From positions 1-22,560 of the forward strand of contig CAZNVI010000010.1 in NCBI GenBank assembly GCA_964576705.1: 22,560 nt of DNA, written 5' to 3'. Within the stretch, counting starts at the first letter, position 1, and each line of letters begins with the position of its first letter. The notes beneath the pieces are model-generated. The model saw only the letters and a program-made list of their open reading frames with translations. It made no database searches and was not told the DNA's origin. A program made the translations under genes and the position numbers. The stretch is from CAYMDS01 sp964576705. Lineage in GTDB: Bacteria; Patescibacteriota; Microgenomatia; Levybacterales; UBA12049. Positions 1-7,040 of the stretch are shown here, in pieces.

Positions 1-41
1 GGTAGAGCAGTCCCGACTTAGTCGGGATTGGTTAGAGGTTT
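1..41 (+). pseudogene. tRNA fragment (D-arm to T-arm), interrupted by a GIY-YIG ORF
   Basis: The sequence begins with a canonical D-loop/D-stem half (GGTAGAGC), then a perfect hairpin TCCCGAC-TTA-GTCGGGA where the anticodon arm should be, a variable segment TTGGTT, and the start of a T-stem (GAGGTT). It stops there: the ATG of the GIY-YIG gene takes the place of the T-loop. The acceptor and 5' D-stem strands would lie left of the window and cannot be judged. Positions 3-40 match 404-441 at 37 of 38 bases. It may be the 5' part of a tRNA whose 3' part is at 442-459, or a decayed copy. Confidence 0.6.
3..40 (+). repeat. 38-bp direct repeat, left copy
   Basis: The left copy of a 38-bp direct repeat (partner 404-441, offset 401 bp, one mismatch at position 34). 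It covers the D-stem, anticodon-arm palindrome, variable loop and T-stem of a tRNA-like sequence. Between the copies lie the GIY-YIG ORF and tRNA-Lys. Confidence 0.85.
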
Positions 42-305
42 ATGTATTTATATATTCTTGAAAATAGTTTATCGGGAATATTTTACATTGGTATAACCCT
101 TAATCTAGACAAAAGAATCGCTCAGCATAACAGTCAAAAAACGCATTTTACTGGTAAAATAAATGGGAATTGGAAGCTTATATTCAGCAAATTATATAAA
201 ACAAAACTTGAAGCTAAGCAAGAAGAATTAAGGTTAAAAAGGGCAAGGAATAAAAAATACATTCGATGGTATATTGATAATCATGGGCCGCTAGCTCAAC
301 GGTAG
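42..305 (+). CDS. small GIY-YIG domain endonuclease-like protein
   Basis: An 87-residue single-domain GIY-YIG protein. The family start (MYLYIL), the FYIGIT core, then NLDKRIAQHNS and a lysine/glutamate-rich helix (KLEAKQEELRLKRARN) are all visible, so the ATG at 42 is secure. GIY-YIG proteins cut DNA through a conserved Tyr/Arg/Glu site; small free-standing members are found in many bacteria and their role is mostly unknown. The last residues (GPLAQR) are translated from the 5' half of tRNA-Lys, and the TAG stop lies in the tRNA D-loop. The only ribosome-site-like bases, GAGG at 35-38, come from the truncated tRNA T-stem and sit only 3 nt from the ATG. Gene and tRNA together lie between 38-bp direct repeats, which suggests an insertion at a tRNA locus (inference). 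Confidence 0.85.
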   Translation: MYLYILENSLSGIFYIGITLNLDKRIAQHNSQKTHFTGKINGNWKLIFSKLYKTKLEAKQEELRLKRARNKKYIRWYIDNHGPLAQR

Positions 306-356
306 AGCAGTACCCTCTTAAGGTATTGGTTCGGCGTTCAAATCGCCGGCGGCTCA
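285..356 (+). tRNA. tRNA-Lys (anticodon CTT)
   Basis: A complete cloverleaf: acceptor GGGCCGC 285-291 pairs with GCGGCTC 349-355; D-stem GCTC 294-297 with GAGC 305-308; anticodon stem 310-314 with 322-326 around a 7-nt loop CTCTTAA; variable loop 327-331; T-stem CGGCG/CGCCG around TTCAAAT. The anticodon CTT is at 317-319 and reads AAG (lysine). The discriminator base is A356. CCA is not encoded. The first 21 nt overlap the 3' end of the GIY-YIG ORF on the same strand. Confidence 0.95.
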
Positions 357-392
357 CAAAATTAAAAACCTTAGTTTTATCTCGATATAGTC

Positions 393-459
393 GAGGATAG
401 TGATAGAGCAGTCCCGACTTAGTCGGGATTGGTTGGAGGTTCGAGTCCTCCCAGGCTCA
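393..459 (+). pseudogene. tRNA remnant with intact 3' half and degraded 5' half
   Basis: The 3' half is tRNA-like: T-stem GGAGG 435-439, loop TTCGAGT 440-446, T-stem CCTCC 447-451, acceptor strand CAGGCTC 452-458 and discriminator A459. The 5' side (393-410) has no matching acceptor strand and no 5' D-stem GCTC, so it cannot fold as a cloverleaf; about 11 nt seem to be missing. The anticodon region is a 7-bp perfect palindrome with a TTA loop rather than a normal 5-bp stem and 7-nt loop. It is either a decayed duplicate or the 3' half of a tRNA split by the 401-bp segment to its left. Confidence 0.65.
404..441 (+). repeat. 38-bp direct repeat, right copy
   Basis: The right copy of the repeat at 3-40, matching 37 of 38 bases. 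Here it continues into a complete T-arm and acceptor strand, whereas the left copy runs into the GIY-YIG start codon. Confidence 0.85.
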
Positions 460-482
460 CTATATTTCGATTAAACTTCAGA

Positions 483-531
483 TAGCAAGTTAAATATGTA
501 CTTTGCTAGTCTACTTAACCGGAGGGTTAAG
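483..531 (+). other. two tandem hairpins downstream of the tRNA remnant
   Basis: TAGCAA at 483 pairs with TTGCTA ending near 509, and CTTAACC 514-520 pairs with GGTTAAG 525-531 around a GGAG loop. No T-run follows, so these are not classical intrinsic terminators. They sit in the intergenic stretch between the tRNA locus and the gene at 605. Their function is unknown. Confidence 0.45.
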
Positions 532-563
532 ATTGATTGCTATTAAATTTAGCCTAAAAATAA

Positions 564-592
564 TTGATTTGAAACTTATAGTATGATATTAT
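564..592 (+). promoter_or_regulatory. sigma70-type promoter, probably leaderless
   Basis: TTGATT at 564-569, a 17-nt spacer and TATTAT at 587-592. Transcription would begin near 599, only a few bases before the ATG at 605, and there is no ribosome-binding site between them. Confidence 0.6.
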
Positions 593-604
593 TCTCTTCA
601 ATTT

Positions 605-1871
605 ATGCAGAAGGAGAGCTTAAGTCCTATAAGTCGTCGGTCAGTAAGAATAGGTGAACTTGAAAGAATAGAAGTTAAAAGAAAAGCCTTAGTGGATAAA
701 TTAGAAGCTGATCCAAATATCGTTCTTGGGTCAATGCAGATAAATCCTCGAAAATCTCCCGAACAAGTAGAATCACAAGTTAGGCGAATAGTTGATACAG
801 TACTAGAAAAAGATGTATTGCATACTGTCGAAAAATCAGAAATAAAAGTACAATTAGGAAATTATAGGAGAGCACAGAGATATCAAAGAGATTTGGCCTC
901 TCTTCAGTTAAGAGTAAATGATACTGCTCAAGGACTTGCTGAAGGTCGGGTAACCGCTGATGAATTTTCAAATACCACGAGTGAATATGGTACGTTCGTA
1001 GCGCGTCATTCAGATGACGACGGAATTAAAACAGGACTCGCGTTGCTAGCTGAAGAAGAAGAGTGGAATAGACAGCGCGAAGCGAAAGTGGAAACAGAAG
1101 AAGCGAGGCTTGAAAATGAAAAACAGGAAGGGACAGTTTATCAGGCTGGATCGGTAACACCTAAAGGAGAACCATCGAAAAAAAGAGGAAGACCGACTCA
1201 TAATTCAGATATAGCTTCAGACGATTCAGAAGACAATTTTTTAACACTCGGTGGCATAAGTTTTAAAGGCAATGCGGCGCGAATTTTAGAGTTATTATCT
1301 ACAGGACCTATTACAAGAAAAGCTTTAGAGAGGGAATTATATCCAGGGGTAGCTCACGCAGTAGCTGATCCTAGGGTGGGTACAGTTATAGGTGATATAA
1401 GAGGAAGGCTTGAAGGTAGTGGGTTTGAGCTAAGATTTATAAAAGGCAACGTTCCTGGTGACCCAAAAGCTAGAGGCTACTATAAGTTAGTTGAAGATCC
1501 TACCGTTGCTCTAGGGGTGGAAAAAATAAAAGGAAAGCCTAGAGATGAAAAATTCGCGAGTTCGGAATCTTCTATTGAAGCTATAGCTAGGAAAGTTATA
1601 AATACTCTATCTCCTGCGAGTCCCACCCACATTCTTACTTTCTCAGAGATTAAATTGCAGATCGGAATAAATGATGATGAATTTTCAGCTGCAATGGATA
1701 TGGCCGAATCTATTTTGGGAGAAGGTGGTAAGCGGGTAGTCTCCGTAGTAAATCGAAAAGAGGCGGGAAATGATGGTTTATATATCGAAAAAGAACGAGA
1801 GAGGCCTTTGCCTAAGATGGAAGTTAGAGGAGAAGAAATAGAAATTAGAAGAAGAAAAATTACCCTTACTT
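605..1871 (+). CDS. hypothetical protein, 5' part, broken by assembly gap
   Basis: About 422 codons are readable before the run of N. I do not recognise the family. The N-terminal 180 residues are highly charged and helical in character. A basic KKRGRP motif near residues 192-197 resembles an AT-hook. Residues about 215-297 (from GISFKGNAARILELL to GYYKLVEDP) read like a winged-helix domain: three helices, then a strand rich in F and I. These suggest DNA binding, but that is inference. A second folded segment follows (IKLQIGINDDEFSAAMDMAE). The promoter at 564-592 suggests leaderless expression. It probably continues past the gap into 1972-2889, because LPKMEV at 1808-1825 recurs as LSKMEV at 2005-2022 in the open frame there. 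Confidence 0.7.
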
Positions 1872-1971
1872 NNNNNNNNNNNNNNNNNNNNNNNNNNNNN
1901 NNNNNNNNNNNNNNNNNNNNNNNNNNNNNNNNNNNNNNNNNNNNNNNNNNNNNNNNNNNNNNNNNNNNNNN
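1872..1971. other. assembly gap of exactly 100 N
   Basis: A run of exactly 100 N, the usual placeholder for a gap of unknown length. The frame relation between the two sides is therefore not meaningful. A near-identical 18-bp sequence lies on each side (1808-1825 and 2005-2022), so a tandem repeat is the likely cause of the assembly break. Confidence 0.95.
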
Positions 1972-2889
1972 ATACAACCACTAAGCGAAAGGAAACTTGA
2001 AGCATTGTCTAAGATGGAAGTTGATGCCCCGGAATTAATACCAACATCTGATAAGAATCAAGAAAAAGTCCGTGCAGGTAAGTTAAGGAGGAAACGTTCT
2101 GAAGCCTTAGACAAAGTTATAAAGATGATGGAAGATCCAGATTTTGACGACAAAATGCATAATTTACATGGACAAAATATTAAAGTATGGGAGTTAATAA
2201 TGAAAATAACTGAACTGATAGGAGTAACAGCGCTATATGGCGATGAAGCTGTAGATATACCTTTGCAACGCTTGGAAGGCATCGAAGTTTTTAAAAAATT
2301 ATTTACAGATCCTGACGTAGAAAGTAAAAAAATTAGAGTAACTAGCTTCAACAAAAGAGTAGATCCTGACCCTGGAGATTTTTTACGAGTTATAAATAGT
2401 TTATCTTCTAGATCTGCAGGAGAAGTTGTGTTTGACGCTGGCACTAGACCGCAAAAGCCTATAAAACCAAGAAAATCTACTAGATCTGAGACTTTGAGAT
2501 CTAAAAGGCAGAAAAGAAGCGGTACAAAACTCGAGAAAAAAGATCCTGAAATAAGAGAAAGAATACTCGAAATTTTTGATATTATTTCAACCAACCAGTC
2601 TTTTGTAAGACCGATTGGCACAGAAAGAATGCTCCGTGAGTTTCCTGAGGTTACACAAAAATCACTAGACTCTTTTATGCTGGAGCTTGAAGTTGAACAT
2701 AATTCTCATAAAAAGGCTTTAAAGCCGAGATTTGGTGTTCGCGAAATAGCAAGGTTATACTATAAAAGTACGTATAAAACTAATTTAACATCACAGCAAG
2801 AAAGGAAACTTAGACAGCTGGTAGATGAGCTATATCCTATTTGGCTTGAAGCTCGCAATGAAACTAACATAGATCATGATAGTATTTAG
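1972..2889 (+). CDS. hypothetical protein, 3' part, open into the assembly gap
   Basis: The frame is open from the first base after the gap (reading IQPLSERKLEALSKMEV) to TAG at 2887-2889, so the TTG at 2005 is unlikely to be the true start. About 305 residues are visible. I do not recognise the family. There is a helical segment (SEALDKVIKMMEDPDF), a very basic middle part (KPRKSTRSETLRSKRQKRSG), and a C-terminal helical domain ending in YPIWLEARNETNI. The high charge and Lys/Arg content match the part before the gap, so both are most likely one long nucleic-acid-binding-type protein. The end overlaps the convergent methyltransferase gene by 4 nt. Confidence 0.65.
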   Translation: MQPLSERKLEALSKMEVDAPELIPTSDKNQEKVRAGKLRRKRSEALDKVIKMMEDPDFDDKMHNLHGQNIKVWELIMKITELIGVTALYGDEAVDIPLQRLEGIEVFKKLFTDPDVESKKIRVTSFNKRVDPDPGDFLRVINSLSSRSAGEVVFDAGTRPQKPIKPRKSTRSETLRSKRQKRSGTKLEKKDPEIRERILEIFDIISTNQSFVRPIGTERMLREFPEVTQKSLDSFMLELEVEHNSHKKALKPRFGVREIARLYYKSTYKTNLTSQQERKLRQLVDELYPIWLEARNETNIDHDSI

Positions 2890-3428
2890 ATAAACCGTTT
2901 TACCTTCCTTCGGTATTCCTTGTATTCTTTTTCGAACTTTTCTTCTAATAGTTTTTCTTCAACCTCAATTTGTTTAGTAAAATAAATCAAGTGGAGAATC
3001 GGAAGAAAGAAGAAAATACTTCTGAGCGTTAAAGAAAATCCTAAAAGTAAAAAGAATGTACCGACATAAATCGGGTTTCGTGAGTAAACGAAGGGCCCAG
3101 TCGTAATTAATTTGCTTTGTCTTTTACTATCATGCTGTCCTGGTGGACCCCAATACTTTCCCATCGTAATTCTGGCCCATATATCTATAAATACTCCTAA
3201 AAAGAAAAGAATAAACCCCGATATGGCTATAAAATTATCAAAAGATGTCTCAGGTAAAGGAAAATAAAAAAAGCTGATAACCTGAGGTAAAACTATCACT
3301 AGCAAAAGTAAATAAGCATTTAATATCCCGTCAGAAAAACGTCTCCCTAAAGGCCTCGGGTCTGCGTAAATCCATAAAAAACCGATAACTAGTAATCCGA
3401 AAACTATTAACATCATCATAAATTCCAT
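2886..3428 (-). CDS. isoprenylcysteine/phospholipid methyltransferase-like membrane protein
   Basis: 180 residues with about five hydrophobic membrane segments. The C-terminal half has the ICMT/PEMT-type signature: LITTGPFVYSRNPIYVG (the RNPxYxG motif associated with S-adenosylmethionine binding), followed by a helix with paired glutamates and a terminal EKEYKEYRRKVKRFI pattern. Members of this fold methylate prenylated cysteines or phospholipid head groups in membranes. Bacterial members are usually of unknown substrate, so no specific reaction is assigned. The ATG at 3428 is followed by several Met codons, so the start could be a few residues later. The gene is convergent with the upstream ORF and diverges from the glycerate kinase fusion, from which it is separated by only 48 bp. 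Confidence 0.8.
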   Translation of the reverse strand: MEFMMMLIVFGLLVIGFLWIYADPRPLGRRFSDGILNAYLLLLVIVLPQVISFFYFPLPETSFDNFIAISGFILFFLGVFIDIWARITMGKYWGPPGQHDSKRQSKLITTGPFVYSRNPIYVGTFFLLLGFSLTLRSIFFFLPILHLIYFTKQIEVEEKLLEEKFEKEYKEYRRKVKRFI

Positions 3429-3441
3429 GATACTTTATCTA

Positions 3442-3470
3442 TAGACAAAAAGCATCAGTTTAGGTAGTCT
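3442..3470 (+). promoter_or_regulatory. candidate promoter for the glycerate kinase-transketolase gene
   Basis: TAGACA 3442-3447, a 17-nt spacer and TAGTCT 3465-3470. The -10 match is weak, but the position (6 nt before ATG 3477) fits the leaderless pattern seen at several genes in this window. Confidence 0.35.
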
Positions 3471-3476
3471 AAGTAC

Positions 3477-5711
3477 ATGGGCTTGATCCAAAATTATGAT
3501 GAATTAAATATATCTCCGGATCGTAAAATCATACTTGACCTTATAGAAGACGGTTTATCATCACTCCAACCCGAAAACGTCCTTAAGAATAATATTTCAT
3601 TAAATAACAACATTCTGAAAATCCAAGAAAGAGAATATAACCTTACAGAATTTAATCGGGTATTTTTAATAGGGTTTGGTAAGGGATCAGCAGGCAATTC
3701 CGCATTGGTTGAAAAAGTTTTAGGGGACAGACTTAATGAAGGTTTCGTTATTGATGTAGCAGATCATGAATTCGATAAAATTCATTTTACTTTGGGTACA
3801 CATCCTCTCACATCTCAAACAAATGTTGAGTTTACGAAAAAAGTAGTTGAGGATTTTAAAAACTACAATCTTACAGAAAAAGACTTAGTTATAGTGGTCA
3901 TATGCGGTGGCGGATCAGCGATGTTCGAAGTGCCTTTAAATGTAACTTTTGAGCAAAAACTTGAAGTTGATAAGATCCTTCTTTCGTGTGGCGCAAATAT
4001 TAAAGAGATGAATATTATACGTAAACATTTATCAGCTGTAAAAGGTGGAGGATTGGCGAAAATACTTTATCCATCAACTGTGGTCACACTCGTGTATTCT
4101 GATGTACCGGGAAACGACTTATCGACTATCGCGTCAGGCCCAACAGTGAAAGACAATACAAGCTTAAGTGATGCTTATTCCGTTTTAAAGAAATATCCGC
4201 AGTTATCCGCTATTAATCTGCGTGAATCGGATTTTTCAGAAACACCGAAAGAAGACTTTTTTTTTAAAAACATTACTTCTTTTATCGTACTTAGTAATTT
4301 AACTGCTCTAAAGGCGATGCAAAAAAAAGCAATCACACAAGGATTTAAAGCTGAGATTTTATCAGACCGGTACCAAAACGATGCGAATACAGCAGCGAAA
4401 GAATTAATAGAAAAAACTAAAGAAGGACAAATATTGCTGATAGGCGGAGAAACTACGGTAAAAGCAGTGGGGGGTGGGCAGGGAGGACGCAATCAACATT
4501 TAGCTTTAGCTGCATTGGAATATATAAAAGACGACATAATAATAGCATCTGTGGGTACAGACGGTTGGGATAATTCGCATAATGCCGGTGCTATAGGTGA
4601 TGAATTAGTATTAGAAAAAGTTAAAAAACTTGACTTAAACACATCTGATTTTTTATCGAAAACTAATTCTCTTGCATTTTTTGAAAAAACAGGCGATGCT
4701 ATAGTTACAGGAAAATTACCAAGTAACGTAGCAGATTTGGTTATAGTTTATAAAAAAAGTCATCCCGGACAAGATCCTAAATCCCATGGGATCCTGAATC
4801 AGGTTCAGGATGACAATTCAGAGACTCAGTATGGCGATAATACATTTATGATTCCAGAACTATATGACGAGAAAATAAAGTTTCTTGAAGAGAAGGCAAA
4901 TGAGATAAGACAGCTCATTATTCCCACGCTTTTGGAAGCAGGCTCAGGACATTCAGCAGGACCTTTAGGTATGGCTGATATTTTCACCTGCATGTATTTT
5001 CATATACTCAACATAGACCCCACTAATCCTACAGATCCTGACCGTGACCGTCTGGTGCTCTCAAACGGCCATATTTGTCCTGTACACTATGTAACACTAG
5101 CTGCTCGTGGATTCTTCCCTACAGAAGAACTTAATACTCTTCGGAAGCTTAATTCAAGACTTCAGGGTCATCCTCACCGGGGGGCTTTACCTGGTATAGA
5201 AAATACTTCAGGTCCTTTAGGCGAAGGTTTATCTCAAGCCATAGGAATGGCACTTGCTGGGAAATTAGATAAAAAGAAATATCAGGTATATTGCCTTACG
5301 TCAGATGGGGAACACCAGGAAGGAAATACTTGGGAGGCGATAATGCTTGCCGGGAAACTAAAGATTAATAATCTTACCGTAATAATAGATAGGAATAATA
5401 TACAAATCGATGGATTTACTGAGAATGTCATGCCCATTGAGCCTTTAGGGGAAAAGTATGAAGCATTTAATTGGCATGTTTTAGAAATTGACGGACATAA
5501 TTATCGTGCGATAGTGGATGCAGTTAGGGAAGCAAATTCAGTTTACGAAAAACCATCGGTCATAATTGCACATACCATACCCGGACGAGGAGTGGATTTT
5601 ATGGAAGAAGATTATACATGGCATGGAAAGCCCCCGAATAAAGAAGAAGCAGAAAAATCTTTACAGGAACTTAGGACATTGCAAGGAAAAATACTAAGCG
5701 AACATGAATAA
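3477..5711 (+). CDS. glycerate 2-kinase (MOFRL type) fused to transketolase N-terminal subunit
   Basis: A 744-residue two-enzyme fusion. Residues 1 to about 426 are a glycerate 2-kinase of the GckA/MOFRL family (D-glycerate + ATP to 2-phosphoglycerate): GFGKGSAGN, ICGGGSAMFEVP, RKHLSAVKGGGLA, SDVPGNDLSTIASGPT, and the MOFRL part GGGQGGRNQHLALAAL and GTDGWDNSHNAGA. The kinase ends at the usual point (SNVADLVIVY). Residues 428-446 are encoded by a palindromic repeat. From M458 the protein is a full-length transketolase N-terminal subunit (thiamine diphosphate domain): GSGHSAGPLGMADI, SNGHICPVHY, GPLGEGLSQAIGMA, and SDGEHQEG...DRNNIQIDG, the GDG-NN type cofactor motif. No stop codon separates the two halves. 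A restart at the ATG at 4848 is possible but has no clear ribosome site. The matching C-terminal subunit is at 6054. The next ORF overlaps by 8 nt. Confidence 0.88.
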   Translation: MGLIQNYDELNISPDRKIILDLIEDGLSSLQPENVLKNNISLNNNILKIQEREYNLTEFNRVFLIGFGKGSAGNSALVEKVLGDRLNEGFVIDVADHEFDKIHFTLGTHPLTSQTNVEFTKKVVEDFKNYNLTEKDLVIVVICGGGSAMFEVPLNVTFEQKLEVDKILLSCGANIKEMNIIRKHLSAVKGGGLAKILYPSTVVTLVYSDVPGNDLSTIASGPTVKDNTSLSDAYSVLKKYPQLSAINLRESDFSETPKEDFFFKNITSFIVLSNLTALKAMQKKAITQGFKAEILSDRYQNDANTAAKELIEKTKEGQILLIGGETTVKAVGGGQGGRNQHLALAALEYIKDDIIIASVGTDGWDNSHNAGAIGDELVLEKVKKLDLNTSDFLSKTNSLAFFEKTGDAIVTGKLPSNVADLVIVYKKSHPGQDPKSHGILNQVQDDNSETQYGDNTFMIPELYDEKIKFLEEKANEIRQLIIPTLLEAGSGHSAGPLGMADIFTCMYFHILNIDPTNPTDPDRDRLVLSNGHICPVHYVTLAARGFFPTEELNTLRKLNSRLQGHPHRGALPGIENTSGPLGEGLSQAIGMALAGKLDKKKYQVYCLTSDGEHQEGNTWEAIMLAGKLKINNLTVIIDRNNIQIDGFTENVMPIEPLGEKYEAFNWHVLEIDGHNYRAIVDAVREANSVYEKPSVIIAHTIPGRGVDFMEEDYTWHGKPPNKEEAEKSLQELRTLQGKILSEHE
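4759..4814 (+). repeat. palindromic repeat read in frame as the fusion linker
   Basis: The outer arms GTCATCC 4759-4765 and GGATGAC 4808-4814 are exact inverted copies. Inside are a 12-bp palindrome ATCCCATGGGAT at 4781-4792 and a hairpin TCCTGAA-TCAGG-TTCAGGA at 4792-4810. It encodes SHPGQDPKSHGILNQVQDD, a peptide type I recognise as the translation of a dispersed palindromic repeat found in many bacterial genomes. It joins the kinase and transketolase halves without a stop codon. Confidence 0.8.
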
Positions 5712-6051
5712 AAGTAAACTTTATCTGATTGCAAAAACTTGTATACTCTCCGGGTTAAGTCTTCTAGTATTTAATATATTATTTACTATTGTAGTGAATT
5801 TGGATAGGGTACTAGGACTAGGTTTGGAATTTACAAATTTATATGGACCATTCCTACTAGTATTATTCATTTTTTCATTAGTATTTTACTTATTAACAAT
5901 GCAATATATAGTTAATTTTTTTGCACCAAATAACAAAAAACTGTCCATATTCATAATAGGTTTTCCTATAATAATCTTTATTATGCAAATGATTTGGGTG
6001 CTGTATATTTCTATGACTTTAGAATTACCTAATACTCCCTTACCATATTAA
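5704..6051 (+). CDS. small integral membrane protein, unknown
   Basis: 115 residues, almost entirely hydrophobic, with about three membrane segments (residues about 10-32, 46-72 and 80-105). The N-terminal MNKSK is positively charged and would stay inside. I do not recognise the family. The ATG overlaps the last 8 nt of the fusion gene and the stop is 2 nt before the next start, so it lies inside the transketolase operon and is probably translationally coupled. Its base composition is noticeably more AT-rich than the neighbouring transketolase sequence. A role with transketolase is not implied by anything in the protein itself; it may simply be an inserted gene. Confidence 0.7.
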   Translation: MNKSKLYLIAKTCILSGLSLLVFNILFTIVVNLDRVLGLGLEFTNLYGPFLLVLFIFSLVFYLLTMQYIVNFFAPNNKKLSIFIIGFPIIIFIMQMIWVLYISMTLELPNTPLPY

Positions 6052-6053
6052 GT

Positions 6054-7040
6054 ATGTTAAATTCTGATTTAAAGTTAAATCCTAAAATATTTGATAAAGA
6101 TGTTGAGATGAAGGCCACCCGTGAGGGGTATGGAGAAGGTCTGGTTATTTTAGGAGACCAAAACCCAAACGTCGTAGTCCTAACAGCAGATTTATCTGAA
6201 TCCACTCAGTCACATCATTTCGAGAAAAAATATCCGGAAAGGTTTTTCGAAGTTGGTGTAGCAGAGCAAAACATGGCAGCTGTAGCAGCTGGCTTGGCAG
6301 TATCAGGAAAAATAGCTTTTATATCTTCTTATGCTACTTTTTCACCGGGAAAAAATTGGGAAACTATAAGAACCACTGCAGTATATAACTGGGCAAATGT
6401 AAAAGTCGCTGGACATCATGCAGGTGTTATGACGGGACCAGATGGCGCGACTCATCAAGCTACAGAAGATATCGCGATAACTCGTGTCTGGCCGAAGATG
6501 ACAGTCTTCGTACCTGCTGATTCTATCCAAGCGAAAAAAGCTACGGTTATGGCAGGAGAGATAGATGGACCAGTCTATCTACGGTTTACGCGTGATAAAA
6601 CACCAGTATTAACCACAGAAGAAACACCATTTGAGTTGAATCAAGTCCAAACATTCTGGACCACTGATGCGCCAGTTACCACTATATTTTCAATGGGATA
6701 TATGACGTATTATGCATTACTGGCAGCGAAAGAGCTTGAGGAGGAAAATGTACATGTTGAGGTAGTAAATGTCCCTGTTATAAAACCCCTTGATGAAAAA
6801 GGCATCATTGACGCTGTAAATAAGTCAGGTGCTGTAGTAACAGTCGAAGACCATCAGGTAACTGGCGGGTTAGGAGGGGCAATAGCTGAACTTTTATCCG
6901 AAAGAAGACCCACGAAAATGAAATTTATTGGCCTGCAAAATACTTTTGCGGAATCAGGTAAGACTTTAGAGCTTTTAACCAAATATAAAATGGACAATAC
7001 TGCGATAAAAGAAGCAGTAAAAAACCTAATTAAAAAGTGA
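6054..7040 (+). CDS. transketolase, C-terminal subunit
   Basis: 328 residues, the usual size for the separate C-terminal subunit. Residues about 15-180 are the pyrimidine-binding domain: VLTADLSESTQSHHF, then FFEVGVAEQNMAAVAAGLA, which contains the glutamate that activates thiamine diphosphate, then HHAGVMTGPDGATHQATEDI. Residues about 195-328 are the transketolase C-terminal domain (VEVVNVPVIKPLDEKGI, TVEDHQVTGGLGGAIAELL). With the N-terminal subunit at the end of the fusion protein it should rebuild a complete transketolase, which moves two-carbon units between sugar phosphates. It starts 2 nt after the membrane-protein stop. It is the only gene here that ends with TGA; the next ORF is in the same frame three codons later. 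Confidence 0.92.
   Translation: MLNSDLKLNPKIFDKDVEMKATREGYGEGLVILGDQNPNVVVLTADLSESTQSHHFEKKYPERFFEVGVAEQNMAAVAAGLAVSGKIAFISSYATFSPGKNWETIRTTAVYNWANVKVAGHHAGVMTGPDGATHQATEDIAITRVWPKMTVFVPADSIQAKKATVMAGEIDGPVYLRFTRDKTPVLTTEETPFELNQVQTFWTTDAPVTTIFSMGYMTYYALLAAKELEEENVHVEVVNVPVIKPLDEKGIIDAVNKSGAVVTVEDHQVTGGLGGAIAELLSERRPTKMKFIGLQNTFAESGKTLELLTKYKMDNTAIKEAVKNLIKK

Noticed and set aside
11..29. The TCCCGAC-TTA-GTCGGGA hairpin as an intrinsic terminator
   Set aside because: No T-run follows, and it lies within tRNA-like sequence in both copies.
780..971. Short reverse-strand ORF within the gene at 605, and other ORFs opposite or inside long genes
   Set aside because: No family pattern and no ribosome site; they are antisense or out-of-frame shadows of better supported genes.
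2005..2007. The TTG at 2005 as the start of a separate gene
   Set aside because: The frame is open upstream to the gap edge, and the sequence there repeats an in-frame segment from before the gap.
7038..7040. Genetic code with TGA as glycine or tryptophan
   Set aside because: Long ORFs have no internal TGA, and the single TGA falls at the natural end of transketolase. TGA is simply rare as a stop here.
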